NCBI RefSeq assembly: GCF_021502675.1
Contig: NZ_JAKFHA010000029.1
Location: 1-53,833 of the forward strand
Length of the DNA stretch: 53,833 nucleotides
From: Yinghuangia soli
GTDB lineage: Bacteria; Actinomycetota; Actinomycetes; Streptomycetales; Streptomycetaceae
Direction: 5' to 3'
The translations under genes were made by a program, and so were the position numbers. Under the pieces are notes generated by a model. The model did no database searches. It had not been told where the DNA came from and saw only the letters and a list, made by a program, of their open reading frames with translations. The number at the start of each line of letters is the position of its first letter. Position 1 is the stretch's first letter. This document shows positions 24,692 to 33,828 of this stretch, in pieces.

Positions 24692-25732
24692 TCAGAAGGA
24701 CAGCGGCCGAGGCCGGTCCACCACCTGCGGGGACGCGTCGCCCAGCACCCAGCGCATCGTGCCGTCGATGAACTCGGTCGGGAACCCGGGCCGGAAGCCG
24801 CTGACCGCGTCCAGCCGGGCCACTGCCTCGGCGGGCAGCGCGAGGCCGGCCGCGCCGAGGTTGTCGGTGAGCTGCTCGACGTTCCGGGCGCCGATGATGG
24901 GCAGTACCGCGGGGGACTTGGCCATGGTCCAGGCGATCGCGACCTGGGACGGCGTGGCGCCCAGCTCGTCGGCGACGTCCTGGACGGCCTGGGCGGCGGC
25001 GTGGTCCTCGGCGCTGATGCCGTCCGCGGCGAGACGCGTCGAAACCCCCTCCCCGGGGCCGCCCGGACGCGTGTACTTGCCGGACAGCAGACCGCTCTGC
25101 AGCGGCCCCCAGGCCGTCACCGACAGGCCGAAGGCCTCGGCGAACGGCAGGAGTTCGCGTTCGATGTCGCGGTTCACCACGCTGTACGGGACCTGGATCG
25201 CGGACACCGGGGTCCAGCCGCGCAGCAGCGCGAGGGTATGCATGTGCGAGACCACCCAGGCGGGCGTGTCCGAGATGCCGACGTGCAGCACCTTGCCGGC
25301 CCGGACCGCGTCGTCGAGGGCCCGCAGGGTCTCCTCGACCGGCGTGTTGGCGTCCCAGATGTGCACCCAGTACACGTCGATGTAGTCGGTCCGCAGCCGC
25401 CGCAGGCTGGTCTCCAGCGACAGCCGCAGGTTCTTGCGCTGGTTGCCGCCCGCATTGGGGTCGGCCCCGCCGCGCGACACGGTGTACTTGGTGGACAGGA
25501 CGAGGCTGTCGCGGCGGCCCTCGACCGCCTCGCCGACGATGTGCTCGCTCTCGCCGCCGCGGTAGTTGATCGCGGTGTCGATGGTGTTGCCGCCCGCTTC
25601 GACGTAGGTGTCGATGATGCGCCGGGCCTCCTTGGGCGGGCATCCGACGCCGCCCTGCTCGCCGAACGTCATGGCGCCCAGGACGAGTTCGGATACCCGC
25701 AGGCCGGTTTTGCCCAGCAGTCGGTACTGCAT
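24692..25732 (-). CDS. Aldo/keto reductase
   Basis: This 346-residue NADPH-dependent AKR barrel has the catalytic tetrad in order: Asp and Tyr in NTIDTAINYRGG, Lys in LVLSTKYT, and His in YWVHIWD. The sequence GLRVSELVLGAMTFGE is the typical N-terminal AKR signature, and PIIGARNVEQLTDNL the C-terminal cofactor loop. The substrate is unknown. It is convergent with the flavoprotein gene, the terminator lying between. Confidence 0.88.
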   Translation of the reverse strand: MQYRLLGKTGLRVSELVLGAMTFGEQGGVGCPPKEARRIIDTYVEAGGNTIDTAINYRGGESEHIVGEAVEGRRDSLVLSTKYTVSRGGADPNAGGNQRKNLRLSLETSLRRLRTDYIDVYWVHIWDANTPVEETLRALDDAVRAGKVLHVGISDTPAWVVSHMHTLALLRGWTPVSAIQVPYSVVNRDIERELLPFAEAFGLSVTAWGPLQSGLLSGKYTRPGGPGEGVSTRLAADGISAEDHAAAQAVQDVADELGATPSQVAIAWTMAKSPAVLPIIGARNVEQLTDNLGAAGLALPAEAVARLDAVSGFRPGFPTEFIDGTMRWVLGDASPQVVDRPRPLSF

Positions 25733-25804
25733 GTGTGGTTCCCCCTGTGATCACGGCAGGCATTGCCTGCCCCCGGAACGCGCCCGGGTGCAAGGGGATT
25801 CCCG

Positions 25805-26404
25805 TCAGTCCAGGCCGAGTCCGGTCCACACGCGCGCGACCTGGTCCGCGACCAGGACGAGGACCGCGCCCAGCGTGCCGGTGAACGCGGTGATCAGGCC
25901 GGCCGCCGCCCACAGCCGCCCGGACCGGTCCGGTGCGGACTGGTGCACGACCGGAAGGCAGAGCGTCACGGCCGCGCCGGCGCCCAGCAGCGAGGCGAAG
26001 AGGCCGAGGACCGCCCACAGCGGCGACCCGCCCTTGCCGCCGGGCAGCCCCTGCCAGAGCAGGAACATGCCGAGCAGGGCAAGGATCCACGCGGCCGCGA
26101 GCGTGGCAGCCCGGAAGATGCGACCGGCCGGGTCAAAGGGAGCCGCAGCACCGAGACCCTCGGCGGCAGCGGGGGCCTCGGCTGCATCAAGAGAGGACGC
26201 CTGCGCCGGGTCGGCCGCGGGGACGGGCTCGGGTGTCCGGCGGGGCCGCATCGCGTCCGTCAGCGCGCCGAATACGGAGGTGACCGGCGCGGGGACTCTG
26301 CCTGCTTCGGCGCCTCTGCCGGCCTCGCCGGAATCACCGTTCAGGCCGTTCGGGCCGCTCACGCCGTTCGCGCTCTTCGGGCCGCGACGGATCGCTTCGG
26401 ACAC
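25805..26404 (-). CDS. Hypothetical membrane protein with disordered N-terminus
   Basis: This 199-residue protein has an N-terminal half (about 1-95) rich in Ala, Gly and Pro, followed by three hydrophobic segments (ATLAAAWILALLGMFLLW, WAVLGLFASLLGAGAAVTLC, AGLITAFTGTLGAVLVLVA). I chose GTG 26404 because GGGAGG lies 4 bp upstream; ATG 26455 would add 17 residues. No family is recognised. It is divergent from the NlpC/P60 gene across a long regulatory region. Confidence 0.6.
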   Translation of the reverse strand: MSEAIRRGPKSANGVSGPNGLNGDSGEAGRGAEAGRVPAPVTSVFGALTDAMRPRRTPEPVPAADPAQASSLDAAEAPAAAEGLGAAAPFDPAGRIFRAATLAAAWILALLGMFLLWQGLPGGKGGSPLWAVLGLFASLLGAGAAVTLCLPVVHQSAPDRSGRLWAAAGLITAFTGTLGAVLVLVADQVARVWTGLGLD

Positions 26405-26726
26405 CGGACCTCCCAGCGTGGCGGGACCGCATGCCCGGCCGTCATGCCGCAGCATCCGATTTGTTCTGATTAGAAGCTAATTGTGGGCAGGGAATCGGGC
26501 AGCCGGGAGTACGCCACGCGGGTGAAGGAGCGAATTGGGACAATCCATGATGTGTGCGGATTTGCTCTTCTGTGTGGTCGACGTCAAATCCCACCAATTT
26601 GGGTAACTGGTCCGTCACACTCACTCTGCGGCATCACCGCATGTCACCCCGGCGGGTCGCGGCGCCCTTCCGCGGCCGGGCCCGCCTTCACGCGGCTTTT
26701 AGGTGTGCCGACCATCCGGTTGCGAG
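26405..26726. other. AT-richer intergenic region upstream of the NlpC/P60 promoter
   Basis: This gene-free part of the 577-bp spacer is noticeably richer in A+T than its neighbours (for example around 26465-26480 and 26585-26605). CAATTAGCTTCTAATCA on the minus strand could hold the -10 of the membrane-protein gene. A 20-codon ATG-to-TAA frame at 26547-26606 has no strong support. No operator was recognised. Confidence 0.4.
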
Positions 26727-26756
26727 TTGTGGACCGCTGTGCGACCTGTCTAGCGT
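26727..26756 (+). promoter_or_regulatory. Promoter of the riboswitch-controlled NlpC/P60 gene
   Basis: TTGTGG (26727-26732) and TAGCGT (26751-26756) are separated by 18 bp, resembling a principal-sigma promoter. Predicted transcription would start about 26763, just at the 5' edge of the riboswitch. Confidence 0.6.
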
Positions 26757-26968
26757 TCCCCCGGTTTCGCCAGCCAGGTGAAACCCGCCGACCGGTACGC
26801 CGAATCCCGTCCCCGGTCGTGGCGCATGCACTGCCTTCCGGACGGGAGCGGGGGAACCAAGTGATACGCCGTACCCGGGTCACCGGGTCCGGCTTGGGGT
26901 GAAGCCGCGTTGCACGCGGCCGGGCCGCTCCGGTCCGAATCCGACAGCTCACCTCGCAGGCGGCAGGA
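26757..26968 (+). ncRNA. c-di-AMP (ydaO/yuaA) riboswitch
   Basis: The leader carries the conserved ydaO blocks in order: ACGGGAGCGGGGGAACCAA (about 26847-26865), TTGGGGTGAAGCCGC (about 26894-26908), then CCGAATCCGACAGCTCACCT (about 26936-26955) followed by CGCAGGCGGCA. This class is well known upstream of actinomycete cell-wall hydrolases, where c-di-AMP binding turns expression off. Boundaries are approximate. The Shine-Dalgarno of the hydrolase lies just after its 3' edge. Confidence 0.88.
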
Positions 26969-26981
26969 GAGGAACGACTTC

Positions 26982-27950
26982 ATGCTGTCTGCCAACAGCT
27001 TCCGCTGCCTGGTGGCCGCGGCCGGCATAGCCGGCCTGGGTGCCGCCATCCCCGCCACCGCCGCGCAGGCCACGCCGGTCCCCGCGACCTTCCAGGCCGC
27101 CGCCGTCTCTTCGGCCCCCGACTACACCGTCGACGCCGCCGGCGCCGCGGCCGCGCCGACCGCCGCGGCCTCCGCCGACTACACCGTCGTCTCCGGCGAC
27201 ACCCTGTCCGAGATCGCCGCGGCGAAGGACATCGCCGGCGGCTGGCCCGCGCTGTACGAGGCCAACCGCGCACTGCTGACCCAGGGTCCGGACTGGATCT
27301 ACGTCGGCCAGGTCCTCAAGCTCGCGGGCGTCGCCCCGGCCGCCCAGCCCAAGGCCGAGAAGCCCGCCGCGCCCAAGGCGCCGGCCGCGAAGCTCACCGT
27401 GGACGCCCCCAAGGCCGCCCCGGCCCCCAAGGCCCCGGCCAAGAGCACCGCCGAGAAGCCCGCGCAGCTCAAGACCGACGTCGCCAAGAGCAGTGCCGTC
27501 GCCGCGAAGGCCCCGGCGCCGAAGAGCGCCCCGGTCAAGCAGACCGCGCCGAAGGCCTCGACCGCGGACACCGCGCAGCAGCCCGCCCCGGCCGCCGCGT
27601 CCGGCAAGGCCGCCACCGCGATCGCCTACGCCCGCGCCCAGCTGGGCAAGCCGTACCAGTACGGCGCGGCCGGCCCGAACGCGTTCGACTGCTCGGGCCT
27701 CATGCAGGCCGCGTGGAAGGCCGCCGGGGTCTCGCTGCCCCGCGTCACCACCGACCAGATCAACGCCGGCACCCGCGTGTCGACGTCCAGCCTGAAGCCC
27801 GGCGACCTGGTCTTCTACTACTCGGGCATCAGCCACGTCGGCATGTACATCGGCGACGGCAAGATCATCCACGCGCCGAACTCGCGCAGCGTGGTCAAGA
27901 TCGTCGCGGTCGACTCCATGCCGATCGCCGGTGCGGTCCGCGTCGGCTGA
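26982..27950 (+). CDS. Secreted LysM and NlpC/P60 peptidoglycan hydrolase
   Basis: This 322-residue protein has a Sec signal peptide (about 1-30, core CLVAAAGIAGLGAAIPATA, cleavage near AQA), a LysM domain (about 65-110; YTVVSGDTLSEIAAAKDI), a Lys/Ala/Pro linker (about 115-205) and a C-terminal NlpC/P60 domain. The catalytic Cys is in NAFDCSGLMQAAW and the His in GISHVGMYIG, with a further His in KIIHAPNS. It should cleave stem peptides in the cell wall. GGAGAGG precedes ATG 26982. Expression is probably controlled by the upstream c-di-AMP riboswitch. Confidence 0.92.
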   Translation: MLSANSFRCLVAAAGIAGLGAAIPATAAQATPVPATFQAAAVSSAPDYTVDAAGAAAAPTAAASADYTVVSGDTLSEIAAAKDIAGGWPALYEANRALLTQGPDWIYVGQVLKLAGVAPAAQPKAEKPAAPKAPAAKLTVDAPKAAPAPKAPAKSTAEKPAQLKTDVAKSSAVAAKAPAPKSAPVKQTAPKASTADTAQQPAPAAASGKAATAIAYARAQLGKPYQYGAAGPNAFDCSGLMQAAWKAAGVSLPRVTTDQINAGTRVSTSSLKPGDLVFYYSGISHVGMYIGDGKIIHAPNSRSVVKIVAVDSMPIAGAVRVG

Positions 27951-28015
27951 CCTGCCGCGCCCCGAACCTCTCCGCAGCACCTGCAGCAGCTCCGTACGGG
28001 GCGGTGGACGCGTTC

Positions 28016-28849
28016 TCAGCCGCGTCGGCCGCCCCGTGCGGGTTTTCCGCGTCCGGCGTACGCTGCCGGGCTGATGCCCAGCATCTTGCGGAAGTGCCGG
28101 TTCAGGTGCGACTGGTCGAAGAACCCGGCCAGCCCCGCGACCTCGGCCGGCCGGCGGCCGTCCAGCAGCAGCCCCCGGGCCAGTTCGACCCGCCGCCCGG
28201 TCAGATAGCGGTGCGGCGGCAGGCCGTGCTCGCGCGTGAACGACCGCACCAGGTGGGCGGGATGCGCATGCAGCAGCGCGGACGCCTCCTCCAGCGTGAC
28301 GCCCTGCGGCATCCGGGCGTCCAGCAACTCGCGCAGCTGATGTGCGAGCCGGGCGTCCCGGCGGACCGGCTCGGCGGCCTCGGGGCGGTCCAGGTGGTGC
28401 ACCAGCCGCTCGCGGATCAGCGCCAGCCGGCTCGCCGCCTCGAGCGGATGGTCCGGCACTTCGAGCACCGCGTGCAGTTGGCCGATCCGCTCGCCCAGCA
28501 GCGGGTCCGCCAGCGTCGGATCGTCGACCGCGCGGCCGATCAGCCGGCCGTCCAGCATCGGCGCGTCCAGATACAGCACGCGCTTGCGGAAGCCCTCCGG
28601 ATGCACGGTCCGGCCGTCGTGCGGGACCTGAGGCGGCAGCACCGAGACCGTGGACGGCAGCGCGCCGTGCTCGTGCCGGTCCAGCCCGTACCGCACCGCG
28701 CCGTCGTCGACGATCAGCAGCGTCCAGGTGTCGTGCGTGTGCTTCGGATAGACGTGCTCGGTGAAGTGCGCGTGGAAGACCTCGCTGATCCCGGGCACGT
28801 CGGGGCGCCACGCGGAGATGTCCGCCCGGGGCACCGCAGGTCCGGCCAC
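28016..28849 (-). CDS. AraC-family transcriptional regulator
   Basis: This 277-residue protein has an N-terminal cupin-like sensing domain (HVYPKHTHDTWTLLIVDDGA) and a C-terminal double helix-turn-helix (LHAHPAHLVRSFTREHGLPP, then FFDQSHLNRHFRKMLGISPA). I chose GTG 28849 because TACGTT (28856-28861, minus strand) lies exactly 6 nt upstream, the local pattern for leaderless genes. GTG 28834 is an alternative. It is divergent from DUF2000 with only 49 bp between starts, so that gene is the likely target. Confidence 0.85.
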   Translation of the reverse strand: MAGPAVPRADISAWRPDVPGISEVFHAHFTEHVYPKHTHDTWTLLIVDDGAVRYGLDRHEHGALPSTVSVLPPQVPHDGRTVHPEGFRKRVLYLDAPMLDGRLIGRAVDDPTLADPLLGERIGQLHAVLEVPDHPLEAASRLALIRERLVHHLDRPEAAEPVRRDARLAHQLRELLDARMPQGVTLEEASALLHAHPAHLVRSFTREHGLPPHRYLTGRRVELARGLLLDGRRPAEVAGLAGFFDQSHLNRHFRKMLGISPAAYAGRGKPARGGRRG

Positions 28850-28898
28850 GTCAAGAACGTACAAGACGCGCCCGCCGGCCGGCGGGGAAGGTGGCCGG

Positions 28899-29330
28899 GT
28901 GACGAAGAACGACGAGACACCCCGGCCCGCCACCAAGATCGCCGTCCTGCTGCGCGACGACCTGCCCGCCTGGCAGCGCCTCAACGCCACCGCATTCCTG
29001 GTCAGCGGCATCGCCGCGGCCTGCGGCGAGCTGATCGGCGAACCCTACGAGGACGCCGACGGCACCGAGTACCTCCCGATGTTCGGCCAGCCGGTGCTGG
29101 TGTTCGAAGGCGGCAAGGACCTGCTCACCGCGGCGCACGCCCGGGCGGTGGACCGCGGTCTGGGCATGGCCGTCTTCACCTCCGAGCTGTTCGCCACCGG
29201 CAACGACGCCGACAACCGGGCGGCGGTGCGGGCCGTGCCGCGGGCCGGCCTCGATCTGGTCGGCATCGCGGTGCACGGCCCGCGCAACTCCGTCGACAAG
29301 GCGCTCAAGGGCGCTCGGATGCATCCCTGA
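28899..29330 (+). CDS. DUF2000 family protein
   Basis: This 143-residue protein has KIAVLLRDDLPAWQRLNATA at the N-terminus and the later GLDLVGIAVHGPRNSVDKAL, typical of DUF2000, a family of small alpha/beta proteins of unknown biochemical role often divergent from AraC regulators. The GTG start follows GGTGG. Its 3' end overlaps the convergent MFS gene by 26 bp. Confidence 0.82.
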   Translation: MTKNDETPRPATKIAVLLRDDLPAWQRLNATAFLVSGIAAACGELIGEPYEDADGTEYLPMFGQPVLVFEGGKDLLTAAHARAVDRGLGMAVFTSELFATGNDADNRAAVRAVPRAGLDLVGIAVHGPRNSVDKALKGARMHP

Positions 29331-30789
29331 CGCGGTCGGAAGCCGGGGCGGCGGCCGGGGCCGGGGACGAGGTCGCGGACGGGGCGGCGGGGAGTGCGGT
29401 GAGGTGCCGGATCGGCGACCGGAACACCGGGACGAACGCCACTGCCATGAACACCGCCCCGGCCCACAACGCCGCCCGGGGCGAGGCGAGTTCGCCGACC
29501 GCGCCGGAGACCGCGGCACCCACCGCGACCGCGCCGGTCAGGACGAAGTGGAACGTCGCGTTCATCCGGCCGAGCAGGGCGTCCGGGGTACGCGCCTGCC
29601 GCAGGCTCACGCCCAGGACGTTGTCGACGCCCATCCGCGCGGTGGTCAGGAACCACCCCAGGACGGCTGCCGCCATCGCGGGACCCGTGCCGACCAGCGG
29701 GATCAGCAGCGCGGCGGGCGCCAGGACCAGGCCGGCCAGCCGTATCGTGCGGCCGAACCCGAGCCGCCGGGCGACCGGCCGCGCCGCGCGGGCGCCGGCC
29801 AGCACCCCGGCCCCGCCGACCGCCAGATAGAGCCCCAAAGCGCCTGCGGAAAGCCCGAGTTCGTCGGTGAACACGAGCGGCATCATGGTGTTGGCGAACT
29901 GCGCGCCGAAGTTCGTCAGCATCGCGGTGAGGACCAGCGCCCGCAGTTCGGGGCTGCCGAAGACGTGGCGCATGCCCTCGGCGACGTCGGTGCGGAGCCG
30001 CGGGCGGGCCGGCTTCACGGCGGGCGCATCTGCCGCGGAGCCGCCGGTTGCGGGGGAGTCCTGCACAGTGGAGCCCTGCGCGGGGGAGTCCGGCGCCGGG
30101 CCGCCCGCAGTCGGATCGGCCGCGCGGCCGTACCGCATGCGCGCCAACTGCCAGGCGGAGCCCAGGTATCCGGCCACCGTGCAGAGCGCCGCCGCCGGGG
30201 CGCCGAAGAGCTGGACGACGCCGCCGCCCGCGCCGCGGCCGCCGATGCTGCCTGCCGCCTGCAGCGTCACCAGGGCCGTATTGGCCTGCACCAGGCCGGC
30301 GCGGCCGACCACCGACGGCAGTACCGATTGCGCGGCGATGTTGAAGAACACCGTCGCCGCGCCGCTGAGCAGCACGACCGCGAACAGCTGCCACAGCGTC
30401 AGGACCCCGCACCACCACGCGATCGGCACCGAGGCGAACAGCGCCGCGCGCACCACGTCGGCCGCGATCAGCACCCCGCGGTGCGGCAGCCGGTCCACCC
30501 ATGCCCCGGCCGGCAGGCCGATGAGCAGGAACGCGGCGGTGTCCAACGCTGCCAAGGCACCGACCTGGCCTGGTCCCGCGTCCAGCGCGAGCACCGCGAT
30601 GAGCGGTACGGCGACGGCGGCGATGTTCGCACCGGCCAGACTGAACGCGCTCGCGGCGAACAATGTGCGGAAGTCGCGTACCCGCCACGGCGAGGAGCCG
30701 GCCGCATCAACAGCGGCGGCGGGCCGGGGATCGGGACGGGGACCGGGTTCGGGGGCGCCGGGACGCGTCCCGGCGGAGGGCTGGAGCAT
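29305..30789 (-). CDS. MFS transporter (MFS_3 / enterobactin-exporter type)
   Basis: This 494-residue protein has about 12 membrane segments with a Pro/Ala-rich cytoplasmic insertion in the central loop (about residues 220-265) and a disordered C-terminus. Segments such as VRDFRTLFAASAFSLAGANI and MGVDNVLGVSLRQARTPDAL are typical of the MFS_3 group of antibiotic or siderophore exporters. It is divergent from the DUF5937 regulator at 30844 (54 bp apart), which probably represses it. It is convergent with, and overlaps, DUF2000. Confidence 0.86.
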   Translation of the reverse strand: MLQPSAGTRPGAPEPGPRPDPRPAAAVDAAGSSPWRVRDFRTLFAASAFSLAGANIAAVAVPLIAVLALDAGPGQVGALAALDTAAFLLIGLPAGAWVDRLPHRGVLIAADVVRAALFASVPIAWWCGVLTLWQLFAVVLLSGAATVFFNIAAQSVLPSVVGRAGLVQANTALVTLQAAGSIGGRGAGGGVVQLFGAPAAALCTVAGYLGSAWQLARMRYGRAADPTAGGPAPDSPAQGSTVQDSPATGGSAADAPAVKPARPRLRTDVAEGMRHVFGSPELRALVLTAMLTNFGAQFANTMMPLVFTDELGLSAGALGLYLAVGGAGVLAGARAARPVARRLGFGRTIRLAGLVLAPAALLIPLVGTGPAMAAAVLGWFLTTARMGVDNVLGVSLRQARTPDALLGRMNATFHFVLTGAVAVGAAVSGAVGELASPRAALWAGAVFMAVAFVPVFRSPIRHLTALPAAPSATSSPAPAAAPASDRVRDASERP

Positions 30790-30830
30790 CCCCGTACCCT
30801 GCCCGGCACCCCTCGGCGCGTCGAATGATT

Positions 30831-30836
30831 TAGTCT
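30831..30836 (+). promoter_or_regulatory. -10 box (TAGTCT) of the leaderless DUF5937 regulator
   Basis: TAGTCT ends 7 nt before the ATG at 30844, with no Shine-Dalgarno between. Confidence 0.55.
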
Positions 30837-30843
30837 CGGCTGA

Positions 30844-31809
30844 ATGCTGGGGATCGAGTTCACCGTCGAGGACGTCGCCCGGACCCGCTTCGCGCTGTCT
30901 CCCTTATGGGAAGTCGTCGCGAGCATCCGCGTGTTGAAGGGCAGCGACGCCGAGGGCATGCACCGCCCATGGGCCGACGAGGTCCGCCCGCGCCTGGCCG
31001 CCGCCGGGGCCGACCTGGCCCCGCTCTTCGACCTCGTCCCGGTGCCGACCCTGACGCTGCCCGCCTTCCTCGGCGCGCCGCCCACCCTGTCGCAGCCCTC
31101 GCTCGACGTCGAACTCGCCGCCTTGCGGGCCACCCCGCCGGAGCGCATCGACGGCTCCGACGGCATCCCGCCCGCGCGCATCGACGCGCTGCGCGCCGAC
31201 CCGGACCGGGCCCTCGGCGAACTCGCCGACGCCGTCACGGCGTACTGGGAAATCGCCCTCGCGCCCTACTGGCCGCGCATCCTCACGCTGCTCGAAGGCG
31301 ACATCCTCTACCGCGCCCGGCGCCTCGCGGACGGCGGCGCCTACCGGCTCTTCGACGACCTGGACCCCGGCATCAGCTGGGACGACGGCACGCTGCGCCT
31401 GGCGATGCGCTTCTGCCGCGGAGTCCGCCGCCTGGACGGCCGCGGACTGCTGCTCAACCCGTCGGTCTTCGTCTGGCCGCGCGTCTTCTCGCTGATCGGC
31501 GGCCCGTGGCAGCCGACCGTGCGCTACCCGCCGCGCGGCATCGCGAGCCTGTGGACGCCGACGGCGTCCGCACCCTCCGCGGCGCTGGCCGCGGTCCTGG
31601 GGCGCAGCCGCGCCCTGCTGCTCGGCGAACTCGCGGCACCCGCCTCGACGACCGATCTGGCCCGCCGCACCGGGCTCACCCCGGGCGGCGTCTCGCAGCA
31701 CCTCACCGCCTTGCGCGACGCCCGCCTGGTCAGCGCGCACCGCACCGGCCGGACCGTGCTGTACGCGCGGACCAGGATCGCCGAGGCGCTGCTCGCGGAG
31801 CAGCCGTGA
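30844..31809 (+). CDS. DUF5937 / ArsR-like winged-helix transcriptional regulator
   Basis: This 321-residue protein has a DUF5937 N-terminal region from residue 1 to about 230 (IEFTVEDVARTRFALSPLWE), followed by an ArsR-type winged helix (about 240-310; TDLARRTGLTPGGVSQHLTA). Such proteins are typical repressors of a divergent MFS exporter in Streptomyces, exactly the arrangement here. The inducer is unknown. Confidence 0.86.
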   Translation: MLGIEFTVEDVARTRFALSPLWEVVASIRVLKGSDAEGMHRPWADEVRPRLAAAGADLAPLFDLVPVPTLTLPAFLGAPPTLSQPSLDVELAALRATPPERIDGSDGIPPARIDALRADPDRALGELADAVTAYWEIALAPYWPRILTLLEGDILYRARRLADGGAYRLFDDLDPGISWDDGTLRLAMRFCRGVRRLDGRGLLLNPSVFVWPRVFSLIGGPWQPTVRYPPRGIASLWTPTASAPSAALAAVLGRSRALLLGELAAPASTTDLARRTGLTPGGVSQHLTALRDARLVSAHRTGRTVLYARTRIAEALLAEQP

Positions 31810-31839
31810 CCCCGGCCCGGGCTGCGGCAGGCCGCCGTC

Positions 31840-33687
31840 CTACTCCGCCAGCGCGTCGAGGATCTGCTGCCCGTATTTGGCCAGCTTGTTCTCGCCGACC
31901 CCGCTGATCCCGGCCAGCGCCTCCAGCGTGGCGGGCCCGGCCGTGGCGATCTCGCGCAGCGTGGCGTCGTGGAAGATGACGTACGCCGGGACGCCCTGCT
32001 CCTTCGCGGTCGCCGACCGCCACGCGCGCAGCCGCTCGAAGACCGGCACGGCCGCCTCGGGCAGGTCCGCGGGCGCCGCCTTGGCCTTGCCCGACGAGCC
32101 CGATCCGCCGGACGACTTCGCCCGGGTGCGCTCCGGTTCGCGGCGCAGCATGACCTCGCGCCGCTGCCCGAGCACCTCGCCGCTCGCCTCGGTCAGCGCC
32201 AGCGTGCCGTACTCGCCCTCGACCGCAAGGAGGCCCTGCGCGAGGAGCTGGCGGACCACGCCGCGCCAGGCGTTGTCGTCCAGATCGGCGCCGACCCCGA
32301 AGACGCTGAGCGTGTCGTGGTCGAACTTGATGACGTTGGCGGTCTTCTTGCCGCGCAGGATGTCGATGACCTGCCCGGCGCCGAACTTCTGGCGGCGCTC
32401 CTTGGCCAGCCGGAACACCGTGGACAGCAGCTTCTGCGCGGCGATCGTGCCGTCCCACGACGCGGGCGGCGCCAGGCAGGTGTCGCAGTTGCCGCAGGGC
32501 GCGCCCTTCTCGCCGAAGTACGCGAGCAGTTGCACGCGGCGGCACTCGACCGTCTCGCACAGCGCGAGCATCGCGTCGACATGCGCGGACAGCCGGCGGC
32601 GGTGCGCCTGGTCGCCCTCCGAGCCGTCGATCATCTTGCGCTGCTGCACGACGTCCTGCAGGCCGTACGCCAGCCACGCGGTGGACGGCAGGCCGTCGCG
32701 GCCCGCGCGCCCGGTCTCCTGGTAGTAGCCCTCGACCGACTTGGGCAGGTCCAGGTGCGCCACGAAGCGCACGTCCGGCTTGTCGATGCCCATGCCGAAC
32801 GCGATGGTCGCGACCATCACCACGCCGTCCTCGCGCAGGAACCGGGACTGGTTCTCGGCGCGGGTCCGGGCGTCCAGGCCCGCGTGGTACGGGAGTGCGG
32901 TGATGCCGCTCTGCACCAGGAACTCGGCGGTCTTCTCCACCGAGGCGCGCGACAGGCAGTACACGATGCCCGCGTCGTCGGGGTGCTCCTCGCGGAGCAG
33001 GCGGAGCAGCTGCTTCTTGGGGTCCTGCTTGCCCTCGATGCGGTACTGGATGTTCGGCCGGTCGAAGCTCGCCACGAAATGCTTCGCGTCGACCAGGTTG
33101 AGGCGGCCCGCGATCTCGTCGTGGGTGGCCGGGGTGGCGGTCGCGGTCAGGGCGACGCGCGGGATGTCCGGCCAGCGCTCGTGGAGTTCGGACAGCGCGA
33201 GGTAGTCGGGGCGGAAGTCGTGGCCCCACTGCGCCACGCAGTGCGCCTCGTCGATCGCGAAGAGGGAGATCTTCCCGCGGTCGAGCAGCCGGACGGTCGC
33301 TTCCACGCGCAGCCGCTCGGGGGCGAGGTAGAGCAGGTCCAACTCGCCCGACAGGAAGGCCTTCTCGACCTCCTGCCGCTCGTGCGGCATCTGCGTGGAG
33401 TTGAGGAACCCGGCGCGTACGCCGAGCGCGTTGAGGGTGTCGACCTGGTCCTGCATGAGCGCGATCAGCGGCGAGATGACCACGCCGACGCCGTCGCGCA
33501 CGAGCGCGGGGATCTGGTAGCAGAGCGACTTGCCGCCGCCGGTCGGCATCAGGACGAGCGCGTCGCCGCCGGCCACGACGTGGGAGATGATCTCCTGTTG
33601 GTCGCCGCGGAATGAGTCGTAGCCGAAGACGCGTTGCAGGACTTCATGTGCGGCGTCCGGGCTGCCGACCGGGGCTGGCGTACTCAT
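31840..33687 (-). CDS. recQ: ATP-dependent DNA helicase RecQ
   Basis: This 615-residue protein has the Walker A motif [20 protein letters not shown], the DEAH box in [20 protein letters not shown] and lobe 2 with [18 protein letters not shown]. The RQC zinc-binding domain carries [20 protein letters not shown] followed by a further Cys, and a C-terminal HRDC domain ends the protein. It unwinds recombination and replication intermediates. TAGACT (33694-33699, minus strand) lies 6 nt before the ATG, so the transcript is probably leaderless. It is divergent from the siderophore-interacting protein gene. Confidence 0.93.
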   Translation of the reverse strand: MSTPAPVGSPDAAHEVLQRVFGYDSFRGDQQEIISHVVAGGDALVLMPTGGGKSLCYQIPALVRDGVGVVISPLIALMQDQVDTLNALGVRAGFLNSTQMPHERQEVEKAFLSGELDLLYLAPERLRVEATVRLLDRGKISLFAIDEAHCVAQWGHDFRPDYLALSELHERWPDIPRVALTATATPATHDEIAGRLNLVDAKHFVASFDRPNIQYRIEGKQDPKKQLLRLLREEHPDDAGIVYCLSRASVEKTAEFLVQSGITALPYHAGLDARTRAENQSRFLREDGVVMVATIAFGMGIDKPDVRFVAHLDLPKSVEGYYQETGRAGRDGLPSTAWLAYGLQDVVQQRKMIDGSEGDQAHRRRLSAHVDAMLALCETVECRRVQLLAYFGEKGAPCGNCDTCLAPPASWDGTIAAQKLLSTVFRLAKERRQKFGAGQVIDILRGKKTANVIKFDHDTLSVFGVGADLDDNAWRGVVRQLLAQGLLAVEGEYGTLALTEASGEVLGQRREVMLRREPERTRAKSSGGSGSSGKAKAAPADLPEAAVPVFERLRAWRSATAKEQGVPAYVIFHDATLREIATAGPATLEALAGISGVGENKLAKYGQQILDALAE

Positions 33688-33693
33688 CCGGAC

Positions 33694-33699
33694 AGTCTA
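33694..33699 (-). promoter_or_regulatory. -10 box (TAGACT) of leaderless recQ
   Basis: TAGACT on the minus strand is separated from the recQ ATG (33687) by GTCCGG, 6 nt. Confidence 0.55.
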
Positions 33700-33739
33700 G
33701 GGAGTCCTGGTGCGGGGGTGACGCAAACGTCCACAGGCG

Positions 33740-33758
33740 GTTAGTTAGGCTTACCTAA
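33740..33758. promoter_or_regulatory. Iron box (DmdR/IdeR-type operator)
   Basis: GTTAGTTAGGCTTACCTAA closely resembles the Streptomyces DmdR iron box (consensus recalled as TTAGGTTAGGCTCACCTAA), with the right-hand TTAGGCT-ACCTAA half fully conserved. It sits 70 bp upstream of the siderophore-interacting protein gene and should repress it when Fe(II) is plentiful. It is 53 bp from the recQ start. Confidence 0.85.
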
Positions 33759-33828
33759 GTAGGTGCGCGCCTCGCGTGTGCCCGCACCCCACGTACCTGC
33801 ACGTACCTGCACCACAGAGGAGCCATCC

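Noticed and set aside
26547-26606. 19-residue leader peptide upstream of the NlpC/P60 gene
   Set aside because: Its ribosome site is weak, codon use is not GC3-rich, and the region lies upstream of the predicted promoter at 26727-26756.
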